From NCBI RefSeq assembly GCF_947179515.1, contig NC_067492.1, forward strand, positions 13,289,513-13,353,512: 64,000 bases of DNA. The letters run 5' to 3'. The notes below the pieces were generated by a model. It ran no database searches, was not told the origin of the DNA, and saw nothing but the letters and a program-made list of their open reading frames with translations. This DNA comes from Apodemus sylvaticus. Lineage: Eukaryota > Chordata > Mammalia > Rodentia > Muridae. Both the position numbers and the translations under genes were made by a program. Numbering within the stretch: position 1 is the first letter of the stretch; every line of letters starts with the position of its first letter. Positions 33,100-44,819 of the stretch are shown in pieces.

Positions 33100-33850
33100 T
33101 AGCTTGCAAAATCTATCCAGGGCTTTAGCCTTATTTCATGCATGGTCAGCAAAAAAATCTATACAGTCAAGACCAACCTGGTTTCCCGGCTTGACTGAAG
33201 GAGGCTCAGGAACCCCTGCATTGAAGCGCAGGGCTCAGCCCAGAGCTCTGGGGGGAAGCACATATTGCCAGCATTCAACAGGCGGCGCTCTTTGCTAGGT
33301 GTCAGGAGCCGCGTCCTGACACCCGCCCTCCCGCCCAGTGCAGCTGAGTAAGCTGGGATGCTCCTCTGAAAACAAAAGGTTGCTCCCTTCCCTGGAGTGG
33401 GGGCTGACTCATCCCGCTCCCGCACAGTGTTCGGAGCTCTGTAGGTTCTGCCCTGAGAAACCAGCAGAGGTGAGCCCTTGGCCTTGATCTCTGGAGGCAC
33501 CCCAAGTTCCTCAGTCTGCCTCAGATGGGGTACCCAGGCCCTCCTGCGGGGCTCATAGAAAGCTCTCCTTCTAGGGGGCTGTCTTGAAAACAAGAGCGAG
33601 AGAAATTTCTGGGAACCTGGGTGAACACTCCAACGGAGAGAAGAATAATGAATATTTCATGGAGGCGGCTGGAGTTATTAAACAACATTACACGCGGAGC
33701 GTGTTGGCAGGGATCTGAGACACATTTACATGAGTAAAAATAGTGGGAAAAGAGACCCAGAGCTGGGGCAGCATAGCTCGGAGGGAAGCGGCTTTCAGCC
33801 CCTCCAGGTTCAGGTGAAGGCTTCTCTGTACCCTCTGACCCCATCGCCAG
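33100..33850. promoter_or_regulatory. CpG-rich promoter- or enhancer-like segment
   Basis: About 11 CpGs lie in 33185-33432, far above the local background. An AP-1 site TGACTCA (33405-33411), a consensus splice donor AG|GTGAGC (GT at 33470-33471) and a 15-bp palindrome ACACGC-GGA-GCGTGT (33690-33704) are visible. No repeat family is recognised. It could be a first exon and promoter of a non-coding RNA or a distal enhancer. The 144-codon minus frame is unremarkable. Confidence 0.4.
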
Positions 33851-33935
33851 TAGCATTCCGCTCCAAAGTCAGGGTGTGGATAAGTAGGAGGTGAGAACTG
33901 ACAAAGTCCTCAGGGACTTTGATTCTCACACTGCA

Positions 33936-33937
<2 letters not shown>

Positions 33938-33970
<33 letters not shown>

Positions 33971-34590
33971 ATGTGTGTGGTGTGTATGTGTGTGGTATAG
34001 GGTATGTGTGTGGTGTGTATGTGTGTGAGTGGTGTGTGTGTGTGTGTGAGTGTTTGGTGTATATTTGGTATGTGTGTGTGAGTGGTGTGTGTATATGTAT
34101 GTATGTGGTATGTGTATGTGAGTGGTGTGTGTGTGTGCGCGTGTGTATGTGCTTGTGGTATATGTGGTTTGTGTATGTAGTGTGTGTGTTTGTGGTGTAG
34201 GGTGTTTGCATGTGTGTGAGTTGTGTGTGTTTATGGTATATATGTGGTATGTGTGTGTTTGTGGTGTGTGTGCTATGTGTGTGTATGTGTGTGTTTGTGG
34301 TGTGTGTAGGATGTGTGTATATGAGTATGTTTGTGACATGTGTGTGGTATGGGGTGTGCATATGTGTGTGAGTTGTATATGTGTTTATGGTGTATGTAGT
34401 GTGTGTGTATGTGTGTTTGTGGTGTGCATGGTATGTGTGTATTTGTGGTGTGTGTGGTATGTGTGTGTATGTGTGTGTCTGTGGTGTGTGTGGTATGTGT
34501 GCATATGTGTGTATTTGTGATATGCATGGTATATGTGTGTATATGTGTGTTTGTGGCATGTGTGTGTGTCTGTGCATCTGTGAGTGTTTG
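33938..34590 (+). repeat. Long degenerate (TG)n minisatellite
   Basis: About 650 bp of TG dinucleotide with recurrent TGTGGTATG and TGTTTGTGG variants. His/Thr and Val/Cys frames across it are repeat translations. Confidence 0.97.
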
Positions 34591-34999
34591 TATAGGCCCT
34601 AAGGCAACACTTTCCGTGTGTCTTAGGGAACCTTGAGGGTTAGACGAGGCTTAGAATCAAGCCTACCCTAGGGGTCTGTCCCAGAGTCTCAGATGTCTGA
34701 GCCAGGATGAGTCAACGCCACAGGGGGACCGTATGCTTTGGACCACAGTGAGGTGGAGACACTGGGGTTCTATGACCTCTGAGCCTGCCCGTAGCTGAGC
34801 TCTTCCCAGACCTTGTCTCTGATAGACAAGAGCAATCAAAGACCTCTTTGTTTATCCTCTGCCCCAAGAACTGAGAATTTTGTCCCTGCCTCTTGACCTT
34901 CCCTCTTGAAGTACATACTCACAATAGGCAAGGGAGAAGGGGACTCTCAGAAGAAAGCAAAGATGGAGGGAACTATGGTCAGAGAAAACCTGGACCATC
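34591..34999. other. Unique sequence
   Basis: Nothing recognised. Confidence 0.4.
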
Positions 35000-35160
35000 T
35001 TTGAGTGAGTCCTTGGGTGCACAGCTTAACCACACTGACTGGGCCTCTGTGCTCTCAAATTCCTGTGAACATTAATTGAAGGGATATCTGTTAAGTGGCA
35101 GGCCCCAGGACCCATGTCTGATATGCAATCTATGCTCAATAAATATTAGTATTCCTTCTT
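35000..35160 (+). mobile_element. MIR 3' part
   Basis: 'ttaagtggcaggccccagg' and 'tatgctcaataaatattag' match the MIR 3' region. Confidence 0.55.
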
Positions 35161-35369
35161 TCCACTCTCCCAACATACCCAGTGACATGATTCTTTTACA
35201 AGGTTGATTCTTCTTGGAGAGAAGGGAGGAGGGAGAAGGAGAAACTGTGAGTCCAAGACTGCGCTATAAGTATGTTGGCTGTACTCTCTCTCTGTACCTT
35301 GAACTCCTCTTATCTCGTTCCTGTAGTGCTATCAGCTTCTTGATTACTCAAGTGACCCTCTGCAACCAA

Positions 35370-35460
35370 GAATGTGGAGAGGCAGAAATTGTGTCTATTG
35401 GGCTCACCGTGAGATCCCAGCTTCTAAAACAAACTCAGTACGTATTCATGGATGGATTCA
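35370..35460 (+). mobile_element. L2/MIR-like 3' end
   Basis: 'ggcagaaattgtgtctattg', 'ggctcaccgtgagatcccag' and 'gtacgtattcatgg' resemble the L2 3' end. Its tail repeat appears to have seeded the GGAT array that follows. Confidence 0.45.
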
Positions 35461-35710
35461 TGGGATGGATGGATGGATGGATGGATGGATGGATGGATGG
35501 ATGGCTGTGTGGGTGGATGGATAAATGGGTGGATGGATAGATGGGTAGGTAGAAGAATGGAGGGATGAGCCACTGGTTGAGTGGAAGGACGATTGGATGA
35601 GTGGATGGATGGATGGAGGGGTGAATGGCCAGATTGAGAGATGGATAGATTGAAGGTTGGTAGAAGTCTAGTTGGCTGGCTGGATACACAGATGGATAGA
35701 CAGATAGATT
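35461..35710 (+). repeat. (GGAT)n tetranucleotide array
   Basis: Pure GGAT at 35464-35502, then degenerate GGAT, GGTA and GATA units. Confidence 0.95.
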
Positions 35711-36729
35711 AATGGATCTTGGGCAGTTAGAGATTCAGCTCATGTGTTTTTTGTTTTACTACTTTATCTCACACACAGTGCCTAATGTCTTTAGGAAGAG
35801 TGTCTTGTTTTAAAACCCCTGGTTTCACCATCTTGGATAAACAAGAAATAGCCATAGCTTACTTACCAGGCATGTAAGGGCTGCTGTCCATCCCCATGGC
35901 CACAAGTAACCACTCCCTAGAACTTTTCTTTCTCCCTGAAAATCTGGGGGTGGGGAAAAAAACCTCTTGGTCAAGGGTAGATGCCAAATTCAGTCTCTTA
36001 TTACTAGGCTTGGCATCCTTGTCACTTGAGATGAGGGACTGCTTTGGGTCTCTGGAACCATGGCGAGTTTTGTTTATATGGGTTGTTTCATTGTTGTTGT
36101 TATTGTTGCTTGTTTTGATGCTGATGTGAGGGAGGCAGACAAAAACTCAGGCTGCTGACTGTGTGTCTCTTAGAGTATGTTTTTCCTCTGCAATGTTTGT
36201 GGAAAGCAGGTAGTTCAAAAGGCCAAATGATGTCTATTACAAGGAACCGTGTAGCTTGTTGGGGTCAAGGTCCCAGCTGAGAGGGCAGGGTTCAGAAAGA
36301 AAGGAGCAGAGCCGGGGCATGGGATCCTTGCCAGATAATCTCCAGTACTTATCAGCATCACATTTCACCTATAAACCAACTGTGTGTTCCAACTTGAAAC
36401 CTTCAAAAACATAAAGGCATTTTCGATCTCCTGTACCCAACGGGATCAGATTCTTGTGTTTCTACCCCTTCTGTCTTGATTCTGGGTTTCCTTCCTTGCA
36501 GATGCCATCAGCCTACACCTCATACTCACTCTATTCTATACAAGTTCCAGGAGCAGAATCAGAGCAGTGTAGACCACAGAGGCTTTGTAATGGAGAGAAC
36601 CAGCTATACTGGCAGCTGACCCCCTGTCTGTGGTCAGATGTAGAGTAGAGGGCTTCCCCAGTAAGAGAGTATGGAGCTGATTGCTCAAGCACAACCAATT
36701 GGCTGCAAATAACTCCCTTAAACAAAAAG
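35711..36729. other. Unique sequence
   Basis: About 1 kb. A pyrimidine-rich stretch ends in CAG near 36499, a weak splice-acceptor look without a matching exon. Nothing else recognised. Confidence 0.4.
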
Positions 36730-36845
36730 AAGTTGGGCATGGTGGTTCATGCCTATCATCCTAGAATGAGGGGACTGGGTAGGAAGATCTAGAGTTCTGA
36801 CTTGTAAGCCAGCCTGGGCTACATAGGAAGGCCCTGACCAAGTTA
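36730..36845 (+). mobile_element. B1 SINE
   Basis: 'gttgggcatggtggttcatg', 'gccagcctgggctacatagg' and 'aaggccctgacc' define a plus-strand B1. Confidence 0.85.
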
Positions 36846-38149
36846 ATTCTAATAATGGATGGAAGGTAGAAAGAGTGATGGAAAGGTAAGAACATGAGGG
36901 ATCACAGCTGGCAGCTCTGGGCAAGTCTCTTAGGGGTTGTGATGGTATCCCCATTATCTATTCTTCATTTATGGTTACTATAATGAAACTCAGTCTCATA
37001 TAAGCCCTGGATATCTTTTTAAATACAATCATTGTTCTTATTGATTGACACTTAATACTTGTACCAACTTCTGGAAGCACAAAGTGAAACTCAGATTCTA
37101 TGATCAGGTCAGAATGGTGATGCACTCATCAATTTGGACACACACGTGCCATTTATTTATGCAAAGAATGATCACACTCTCCTCTGATAGCTGTTTTGAA
37201 ATGAATTGTTATTATCTATGGCTCTGTGTTGTGTAGAACATCAGACGGTATCCATACAATACCACTCTTTCTTCTTTCTCTACTCTGCCTCCAGATGTGT
37301 CCTGCAGCTCTTAGACCCCAGGTTGCAGTCTCTTTGGGAAAGAATTTAGTGATTCATGTATACATCTGAATCGTTTTTCTATGTGTCTTCTGGAAATCAT
37401 ACCATCATTTGATTTATGAGTTACCTTTTCCTCCAAAAAAAGTGTTAAACATCATAATGAAGGAGGCTCTCTGTACTATCCATTTCTCTTCTAAGAACAT
37501 GTGATAGAGCCATTATTTGTTGAATGGATGCATGCCCACAAGGAAGGAGAGCTGGAGAGAGGGAAAGAAGAGAGGGAAGAGGAAAGAAAGGAGGGACTAG
37601 AAACTGGGTGTGGCCGACTTTCTTCAGAAAAGATATTTATAGGCTACTACAAATTGGCCAAGCAGTCAGAGGTGGTCCCAAGCCAATGTGACTTGTTTGT
37701 ATCTCTCCGGATTGCCCAAGTCTGAGTCTTCACAGACAGTGGTCTCTGGTTCCTGGATCCCAGAATACAGAGATTATTTATTGCTGGAGATCTTCTGTCT
37801 TGTACTGTTCCATTCTTCCATCCTTTCCCCACATACTTTCTTGGTCAGACTGTGACCCAGCAAGGCAGTGGTCGGCAATCATTAACAGCCATTCTTGGAG
37901 GATGGCTTCACTGTATATAATGGAACGTTTCATTCACCCCAGCCACTGTTCCACCTCTGTGGTCATGCCTATCTAGTAACACCACAAACAAGACTTCTGG
38001 CTAAGACCACAAAGAGAAGGTGGTATAAGAAGGGAGAGCGATCTAGAAAGCAAAACACACTAGGAAGTTCGTAAGAAGCTCAAGGCCACTGCATCTTGGC
38101 TCACTGCTAAGTGAATATGTAACTACTTTATATATTTCAACAAAATTAA
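36846..38149. other. Unique sequence
   Basis: About 1.3 kb without recognised repeats. Short purine patch at 37553-37595. No gene. Confidence 0.4.
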
Positions 38150-38900
38150 ACTTAAACCTACAGAATTAGGTTTATTAATTTCTGCCAGGGCTCAATGGGG
38201 GAATAAGAATGGCCATTCATTATGGACACACAATTACTAAAGACAAAAATGAAGCCCAGAACTATTAAGTATAATAAAAATGTTGAACACTAAGGAAATT
38301 TTCATTAAATATAATCTATTCTTTATATTACTACACTTAATCCTTGCTGTCTGCTTCTCTGTTTTTCTCCAACCTATTTAATTTTATTACTTAACTTTTT
38401 ATAAATGTTTCTTAATATAATTATGATTAAATATTTGGGAGGAGAGGAGAAAGTCTCTTGAGAGGGGAAAAAGAGAAAGGAGGAAAAGAAGGAAGTAGAA
38501 TGATCTTTTCAATTCCTATTTTCTTCATCTCTACCATGGTGAAAAAAATGATAGATTTTCTGGGAAGAGTAAGTACTAAGTAGGATTTTATTATTGGGGG
38601 CAAGGCCAGTGCAGGCGAAGACAGACAATAAATAACAACAAAGCACTGATCAGCAATTACAAGTCAGCCCTTTATAGTACGTACTTAAATAAAAGTCCAT
38701 CGCCTTGCTGAAAGCGTCCACGAATATTTGCATGTCCAGCCCATGTAATTAAAAGTTGAGTCTGGCTAATGTTGCTGCCTGTACTACACAAAGACATTTG
38801 TGATCTGAACATTTATTTTTCCTGCCAGGATGGGGCTAGAGCTTCTTCTTCATAAGAATGTACTCTCCCTATGTAGTTCTGCTCTCTGGTGGACAAATCT
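38150..38900. promoter_or_regulatory. Candidate conserved non-coding element cluster
   Basis: Repeat-free and AT-rich. It includes 'aggtttattaatttctgcc', 'cacacaattactaaag', 'cagcaattacaagtcagcc' and a perfect octamer ATTTGCAT at 38726-38733, with CpGs kept near 38690-38722. The best part is about 38570-38800. Confidence 0.45.
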
Positions 38901-39473
38901 GGAGAGCTAGGTGGAGACTACTATGCCTGGACCACCTCAAAGGTATTTGAGAAAGGTGTACGGAAATATAGGGATGTGGGAAATACAACAATGAAACAAT
39001 GATTCATCATCCCAGCCATTCATGGTTGCTTTGGTGACTGCGTTCAGAATATGAGAGTCTTGGTCACAGGGTAGTTCACATCAACAGTCAGTCTTAAGCA
39101 TCACATGCTCTCCTGGAATGCTCTACCCTCTTTGAGCTTTGCAAAAAAAAAAGAGACTGAAACTTCCATTTACAGAGCTTTATCCAACCAGGGTCCTCTC
39201 CACATGTCGATTTTGTAGTTGTAGTTTGATAGCAATTTGACATTTGTATATAATGATTGTGTAAACTAGACTCATTGCCAAGACATGTATAAATGCTATG
39301 GTGACTGCTTTTCCTTTACAGGGTCCTATGGAAGTCAAGCACGTCACTGTTTTTGTTGCTGTTTTTGATTGTTAGTCCTATTTACAAAATTCTTGGCATA
39401 ATGATTTGTCCCCCTAATTCTTTCTGCTGTTTGGGTAAATACTTTCAAACTTGGTTATGCTATTAGCGCCATT
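38901..39473. other. Unique sequence
   Basis: Nothing recognised apart from an A10 run near 39143. Confidence 0.4.
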
Positions 39474-39745
39474 GTCCTAGTTTCATTTCTATTGCTGTGA
39501 TAAAATAAGCTAATAAAAAAATTCAGCTTTAGGGAAGAAAGGGCCTTTTTCGATTTACAGTTCTAGGTGGTGGTCCACCATAGGAAGGCAATGAAGGCTG
39601 GAACTTCAAATGGTTAGCCACATCTCACTCATAGTCGAGAGCAAAATTAAACTCAGGTTGCTGGCAATAGCAGTAATTGCTTCAATCTTTTGAGCAGCCT
39701 TGCCTACTCTCCCTCCACTTTCTCTACAGTGTATCGTTTAGTGAC
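39474..39745 (-). mobile_element. L1 (Lx-type) 3'-UTR fragment
   Basis: 'gtcctagtttcatttctatt', 'gctgtgataaaataagc' and 'gggaagaaagggcctttttc' follow the Lx-type 3' UTR. Sense is taken as the minus strand. Confidence 0.65.
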
Positions 39746-39889
39746 TTTCAGAACAGAATTATGGCTACTGAGAATTAAATACTCCATCTGAGAAACCACT
39801 CAGAAGGCCTCTGCTTGAGTCATCCCCTGCTGTTTGTGCCCCCATTTCAGTCTCTTTCAATTTAACTAACCACCTCCCTATGTATTCAT

Positions 39890-40040
39890 TAGCTTATTTT
39901 ACTTCTTGGCTTCCCTGTGTGGAAGTAAGGTCATGAGTGCTGGGGACCTCTCCTGCTCCACTCACTCCTGAGTCTCTGTGCCAAGAACAATAACATCCAC
40001 TAGGCACTCCATAAACATTTGTCCAATAAAGGAATTGACG
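39890..40040 (+). mobile_element. MIR/L2-like 3' end
   Basis: 'ctaggcactccataaacatt' and 'tgtccaataaaggaattg' match the common 3' end of these old repeats. Confidence 0.5.
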
Positions 40041-40129
40041 ACTTTATTAACTTGCTTAAACATAAGAATCTAGGCAGAACAGAGATGAGAGTGGGGCTAT
40101 AGACTGATGGAGATATAGCCTGTCTTTAG

Positions 40130-40720
40130 ACAGAGAGTATTTGGTTCCCTATCTGAACAAGCGCACAGATCAGCCTTTAAAAATGAAATCAACATCAGCC
40201 TTTTGCTTAGCTCCCTGCTCTTGGCACCTTTGGAATGTAATTCTTCAAGCCAACTACAGAGAAAGCTTGGACTTTGCCATTTACCCCTTGAGAGATCCGC
40301 TGCTATTTTCCAAACAATTTGAACGAACACTTCATTCTCAAGTTATATAGCTGGCAGAAAAGAGAAAAATTAATAGCACTTAAAACTGAACTACAATGGC
40401 AACAACTGAGCAGAAATGTATTCAAGACAGACAGGGATGCACATGCCAAGAATTCGGAGTTCTAGATTAGAAGTTTCTTATCGGTATCAAAATACATGTA
40501 CATATAGTACAAGTATAAGAGATATTATATCTATGTACATGTTCATTTAATGATAAAATGAAATGTACATGTTTATTTTATGAATGATACATTTCTATTT
40601 TTATATCAGCATATTATGAACATTATAACGTATATAAAATCAAATGTAAAAATATGAGGAATGAAAATAATGCAAATGGAAATTTTAAACTCTCTTTGTT
40701 CACATGGACTTTTTATAAAC
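40130..40720. promoter_or_regulatory. Candidate conserved non-coding element
   Basis: Repeat-free. 'gcgcacagatcagcctttaa', 'tttgaacgaacacttcattc' and 'gaaaaattaatagcac' give the AT-core plus retained-CpG pattern. The right half (from 40480) is very AT-rich with short dyads. Inference only. Confidence 0.33.
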
Positions 40721-40777
40721 CCAGAGTTAAATTAGTATCTACCAGACTAATGTGTAAGAGAACAACAAAGGTGTCTT

Positions 40778-40962
40778 AGAGAGGGCTCCGAGATCAAGAG
40801 TGCTTACTGTTCTTCCGGAAGACCTTAGCTTTACTCCCAGTACTCACAACAGGCAGTTCACAACTGCCTGTAAATCTAGCTCTAGGGGACCTGATACCTT
40901 CTTCTTGCCTCTGTGGGTACCCACACACATCAGAACACACACACACACACACACACACACTA
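40778..40962 (+). mobile_element. B3-type SINE with (CA)n tail
   Basis: 'atcaagagtgcttactgttc', 'gttcacaactgcctgtaaat' and 'ccttcttcttgcctctgtgg' match B3. CA units at 40935-40960. Confidence 0.75.
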
Positions 40963-41099
40963 GTTTAAATAACTGAATTCCTCAACAAAGGTGTCCTGTT
41001 AGAATATTGGAATCTGCATTTCCTCTGCCTTTGGATTTTTCAGGATATTTGATCGCACTCTGAACCCTGAGATTGTGTTATTTCCTGAAAAAAAGACCT

Positions 41100-41850
41100 G
41101 TTTCTAGTTGTGGTGTGGGTCATCCCTTAGCACACACCTTTAATCTCTCTGTCTGTAATACAGGCACACCCTTAATACATCTCTTTAATCCCAACAGTAG
41201 AGATAAAGTTAGTTTGTAGAAGGAAGCACCCATGTTTGAAAGTGATGTCTAATTGAGTGGCAGACAAAGTGTCAAAGGAGTCAGAGATAAGATATGCCCC
41301 ACTCTCAGTAGAACAGACAGGAAAAGGGTTGGGGGATGGGATACTTAAGAAAGCACCACAGGAAAGAGAAAGAGAATAGGAGAGAAAGAGAAAGGAGTCA
41401 GTTCTATGAAGAGAATATTATAGAGGCAAGTTACATAGAAAGTAACAAGCTAAACATTGGAGAAGACAGAATGAGCCGGAGAAAGAGAAGGAGCCAGAAG
41501 ATTAGAACAGATTGCCAGAATTAGCCAAGCAGAGCAAGAAGTCAGGGGCCAAAAGAGAAGGCAGATTGAGTCAGTCAGCTTGGAGAGTTTGAACCAGCTG
41601 AGCTGAACCAGCTAGTCAGAATTCATAAAGAGCTAGAAAGGGCGAGTTGATTTAGAAGTAAGTCTCAGAGACTGAAAACATTGTAGACCTAGATAAGACT
41701 GTACAGATGCTAGAGGCTTCCATGACAAGGCCTAGCTTAGCAGACGGAGGCAGTAAGCCTCTGAGACAATTACTTTAGTCAAATCAAAGTTACTTTTACA
41801 TTTGGATACCAACCTAAGTGCTTTGAGCATGCCTAATTTGGGAAGACTCT
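41100..41850. repeat. Probable interspersed repeat, family not named (RMER/LTR-like)
   Basis: Starts with two B1-like phrases in tandem ('acacctttaatctctctgtc' and 'atctctttaatcccaacag') and continues with purine-rich text and repeated 'gaaccagctgagctgaacc'-type words near 41590-41612. I have the impression of a rodent middle-repetitive element but cannot name it. Confidence 0.4.
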
Positions 41851-42105
41851 ACAAGGCATTACAGGAACATGGCATTACTTTAGTTTTTGACTGGATCACC
41901 TTCACAGATACTGAAAGAAATCACAGGCTCCCCACTTTGAAGAGGGGAAAATATTTCTACCTCCCATTCTAGCTGCTTTCTTCAAAACACACACACACAC
42001 ACAAATCTCTTGACAGAGTCATCTATGGTGAGTGTTGATATCTTGTTGGCTATAGATTTTTCCAATTTTAAACTGAACACTGACCTTTAAGATATATTTG
42101 TTTGT
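41851..42105. other. Unique sequence with short (AC)n
   Basis: AC units at 41986-42003. Nothing else recognised. Confidence 0.4.
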
Positions 42106-42148
42106 CTGCTTTTTATTTATTTATTTACTTATTTATCTATTTATCTAT

Positions 42149-42191
<43 letters not shown>
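42106..42191 (+). repeat. (TTTA)n array
   Basis: About 20 TTTA units, the expanded A-rich tail of the reverse SINE to its right. Confidence 0.97.
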
Positions 42192-42192
<1 letters not shown>

Positions 42193-42379
42193 TGTGTATG
42201 GATGCTTTGCCTGCATGTATGTCTGTACCTGTTGCTTGAGGCCAGAAAAGAGTGTCATATCTCCTGGAACTGGAGTTACCGATGGTTGTGAGTTGCCATG
42301 TGAGTGCTGGGACCTGAGGTTGACTCCTCTAGAAGAGCTGTCAGAGCTCTTAAACACTGAGTCCACTCTCCAGACCCTA
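42192..42379 (-). mobile_element. B3-type SINE, reverse orientation
   Basis: 'gcctgcatgtatgtctgtac', 'ctcctggaactggagttacc' and 'gagtccactctccagaccc' are the complement of a B3. Confidence 0.85.
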
Positions 42380-42489
42380 AACAGTGACTCTTAAAAATGG
42401 TGAAATTATAAGAACAGTCACCTATCTGTGGTCTTGTGTTTTGCACCTTATTCAGTGCTCATGATTTTTCTTTAACTTCCCAAGAAAGA

Positions 42490-42625
42490 GCATTTATAAT
42501 ATTTATTCCCAAGTTCCAGATGCAGAAACTGGAGACATAAAAGTACTTTATCAGAATTGCTCAAGAAGTACAGAGCAAACAGAAACAGAAATAGAAACAA
42601 ACCTAGCTCTGCCTGGTTCCAGACT
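42490..42625 (-). mobile_element. MIR SINE, reverse orientation
   Basis: 'gttccagatgcagaaactgg', 'aatagaaacaaacctagctc' and 'ctgcctggttccagac' follow the reverse MIR. Confidence 0.6.
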
Positions 42626-43339
42626 GGGAAGAACATAGAATTAAAACCTATGACGTCCAGGGATTGCTTTGGATTGCAGTCCCTCAGGAGAGCAGAGTTG
42701 GTTGTTCCTCCTAAATCAGGTTCTCTGCTCCTCACAGGTTCTGGGGCTTTGCCCTGGCTCTAGAACCCCAGTACAGAACAGAGCTCTTTAATCTGTCCCT
42801 TTTCTGCCCCATTGGCTACATACTTCATGACCTTCCTGTGCTACATTGTGACCTACACAAAGTCAATTCAGAGATGTCACCAAGTCTGATACACTTGAAA
42901 ATGAATGCAACACAAGAGTTCAGCTTGGACAGTTTAGTGACATCATGTCCTGCCTGTGAAAATACTCCATATGCTCTGCCCCTGTCTATAGTGGGCTCTT
43001 GCTTGGCTAGTATCCCAGTTTAGCAGCTAGTGAGTCTCACTGCTCTGTCCATGTGTTTGGTGTCAGTTAAGTACAACCAAATGACTCGTTCCTCTTTCAA
43101 CCTGATTTGGCATTGTTTACCATAGCCTCTGATAGTTGTACTGGGATGGGACCCAGGTCTTCTATTTCTTGCACATACACAGCAAACCTCTATCCGTAAG
43201 CCATATCTCTAGATCTCTGGGGCAAGATTATTAACATTGTTTAATAATCTATTAATGAAGAGTATAATGAAGGTTTGTTAACATAAGCTTCTCTTACTAC
43301 CAGAATAACAACCTGTATATGTGGAGTGTGGAGGGCTTA
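42626..43339. other. Unique sequence
   Basis: Nothing recognised. Confidence 0.4.
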
Positions 43340-43745
<406 letters not shown>

Positions 43746-43761
43746 TCTTTTCACTTGGATG

Positions 43762-43912
43762 ACAAGCTGATGGATGTAGTGGAAAGGGTTCTGGCAAAGA
43801 GACAGTTTACTTGGTTCAGACCCCAGTTTGTCACTTACTGTCACTGTGACATTGGCCAGCTTCCCTGGCTTCTGAGTCTACATTTCCTTGCTTGTAAAAT
43901 GGTTGTTGAGGT
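43762..43912 (+). mobile_element. MIR SINE
   Basis: 'gacagtttacttggttcaga', 'ccccagtttgtcacttact', 'acatttccttgcttgtaaaa' match MIR well. Confidence 0.75.
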
Positions 43913-44230
43913 ATGAATATAAAACAATCACCAACCCTATAGGGGCATATGTTTGAACGCTCGAGTCCCACTGGTGGCTTGGTTTGGAACTGTTAGGATG
44001 TATAGCCTCCTTGGAGTAAATGGGTCATCCAAGCCAGGCTTTGAGGTCTAATAGGCCGCCACCACTCTATCTGTCCTCCCCTTGCTAATAGGGGGATACT
44101 GTGGCCATACACTTGACATTGCCACTGTGATGGGCTCTGTCTATCCTTGAATTGTAAAGCCAAAATAAGGCCTTCCTCCCTTAAGTTGCCTCTTGTCCTG
44201 CAGTTGGTCACAATATTCAAACTAGAAGTA
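43913..44230 (+). mobile_element. L1 (Lx-type) 3'-UTR fragment, opposite orientation to most
   Basis: 'aactgttaggatgtatagcc', 'ccaagccaggctttgaggtc' and 'aataaggccttcctccctta' match the AATAAA-bearing strand of the Lx-type 3' end. Confidence 0.55.
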
Positions 44231-44819
44231 TCTGAGAGAAGTAACTTCAGACGGCAAGCCAGTTAAACCCACATCACACTGTTCCTTTGAAGGTTTACGA
44301 AAATGCTGAGACCCTAGCAATTGCTAGCTCATTCCTCAGTTCACACATGCGCACTGAAGCTTTTTGTGGCTTGTCATTGATGCAGCCCGCAAGATGGCCT
44401 TTTAAGATGCCTAATCTGGGCACCTGTGTGTCCTGCCCGAGGTGGAAGTCATCCCGTCAGTCTCAGTAGCCCAGCCTACATTTGGTAGAGAAAGAGCCAA
44501 CTATGGAGGACGTAAGTGGAGAAGAAATGCGAAGATTCCAGCACTTTCCTTCTGAAATGACTGTTTTTTTTTTTTTTTCTAATTACATGTTGTACTCCAA
44601 GATCCCTATGAGCTTCAGCAAGGGAAGCTGTCTCTCTGGCCATTCACAGCAACCAGTAGTGGCTGTGTGGCTAGTGAACGGTAGCTAACTTTGTTCCCAG
44701 CTCTTAAAGAAAAGCAAAAGAAGAGTCTGTGCTCTCTTTGCATGGTCCTGATTCTCACTGAATGTTCCAGCAGCACGGTGTCCTGCTTCCTAGACTTCTG
44801 CCTGTACCAGTCTCACCTA
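44231..44819. other. Unique sequence
   Basis: About 590 bp with a poly-T at 44563-44578. No gene. Confidence 0.4.

Noticed and set aside
33270..33290. CTCF site
   Set aside because: 'caacaggcggcgctc' matches part of the CTCF core but misses key upstream C residues.
33810..34577. 255-codon His/Thr-rich frame
   Set aside because: Translation of the TG array on the minus strand.
36480..36640. Coding exon after a pyrimidine-rich CAG
   Set aside because: A weak acceptor without a supported frame, donor or conservation evidence.
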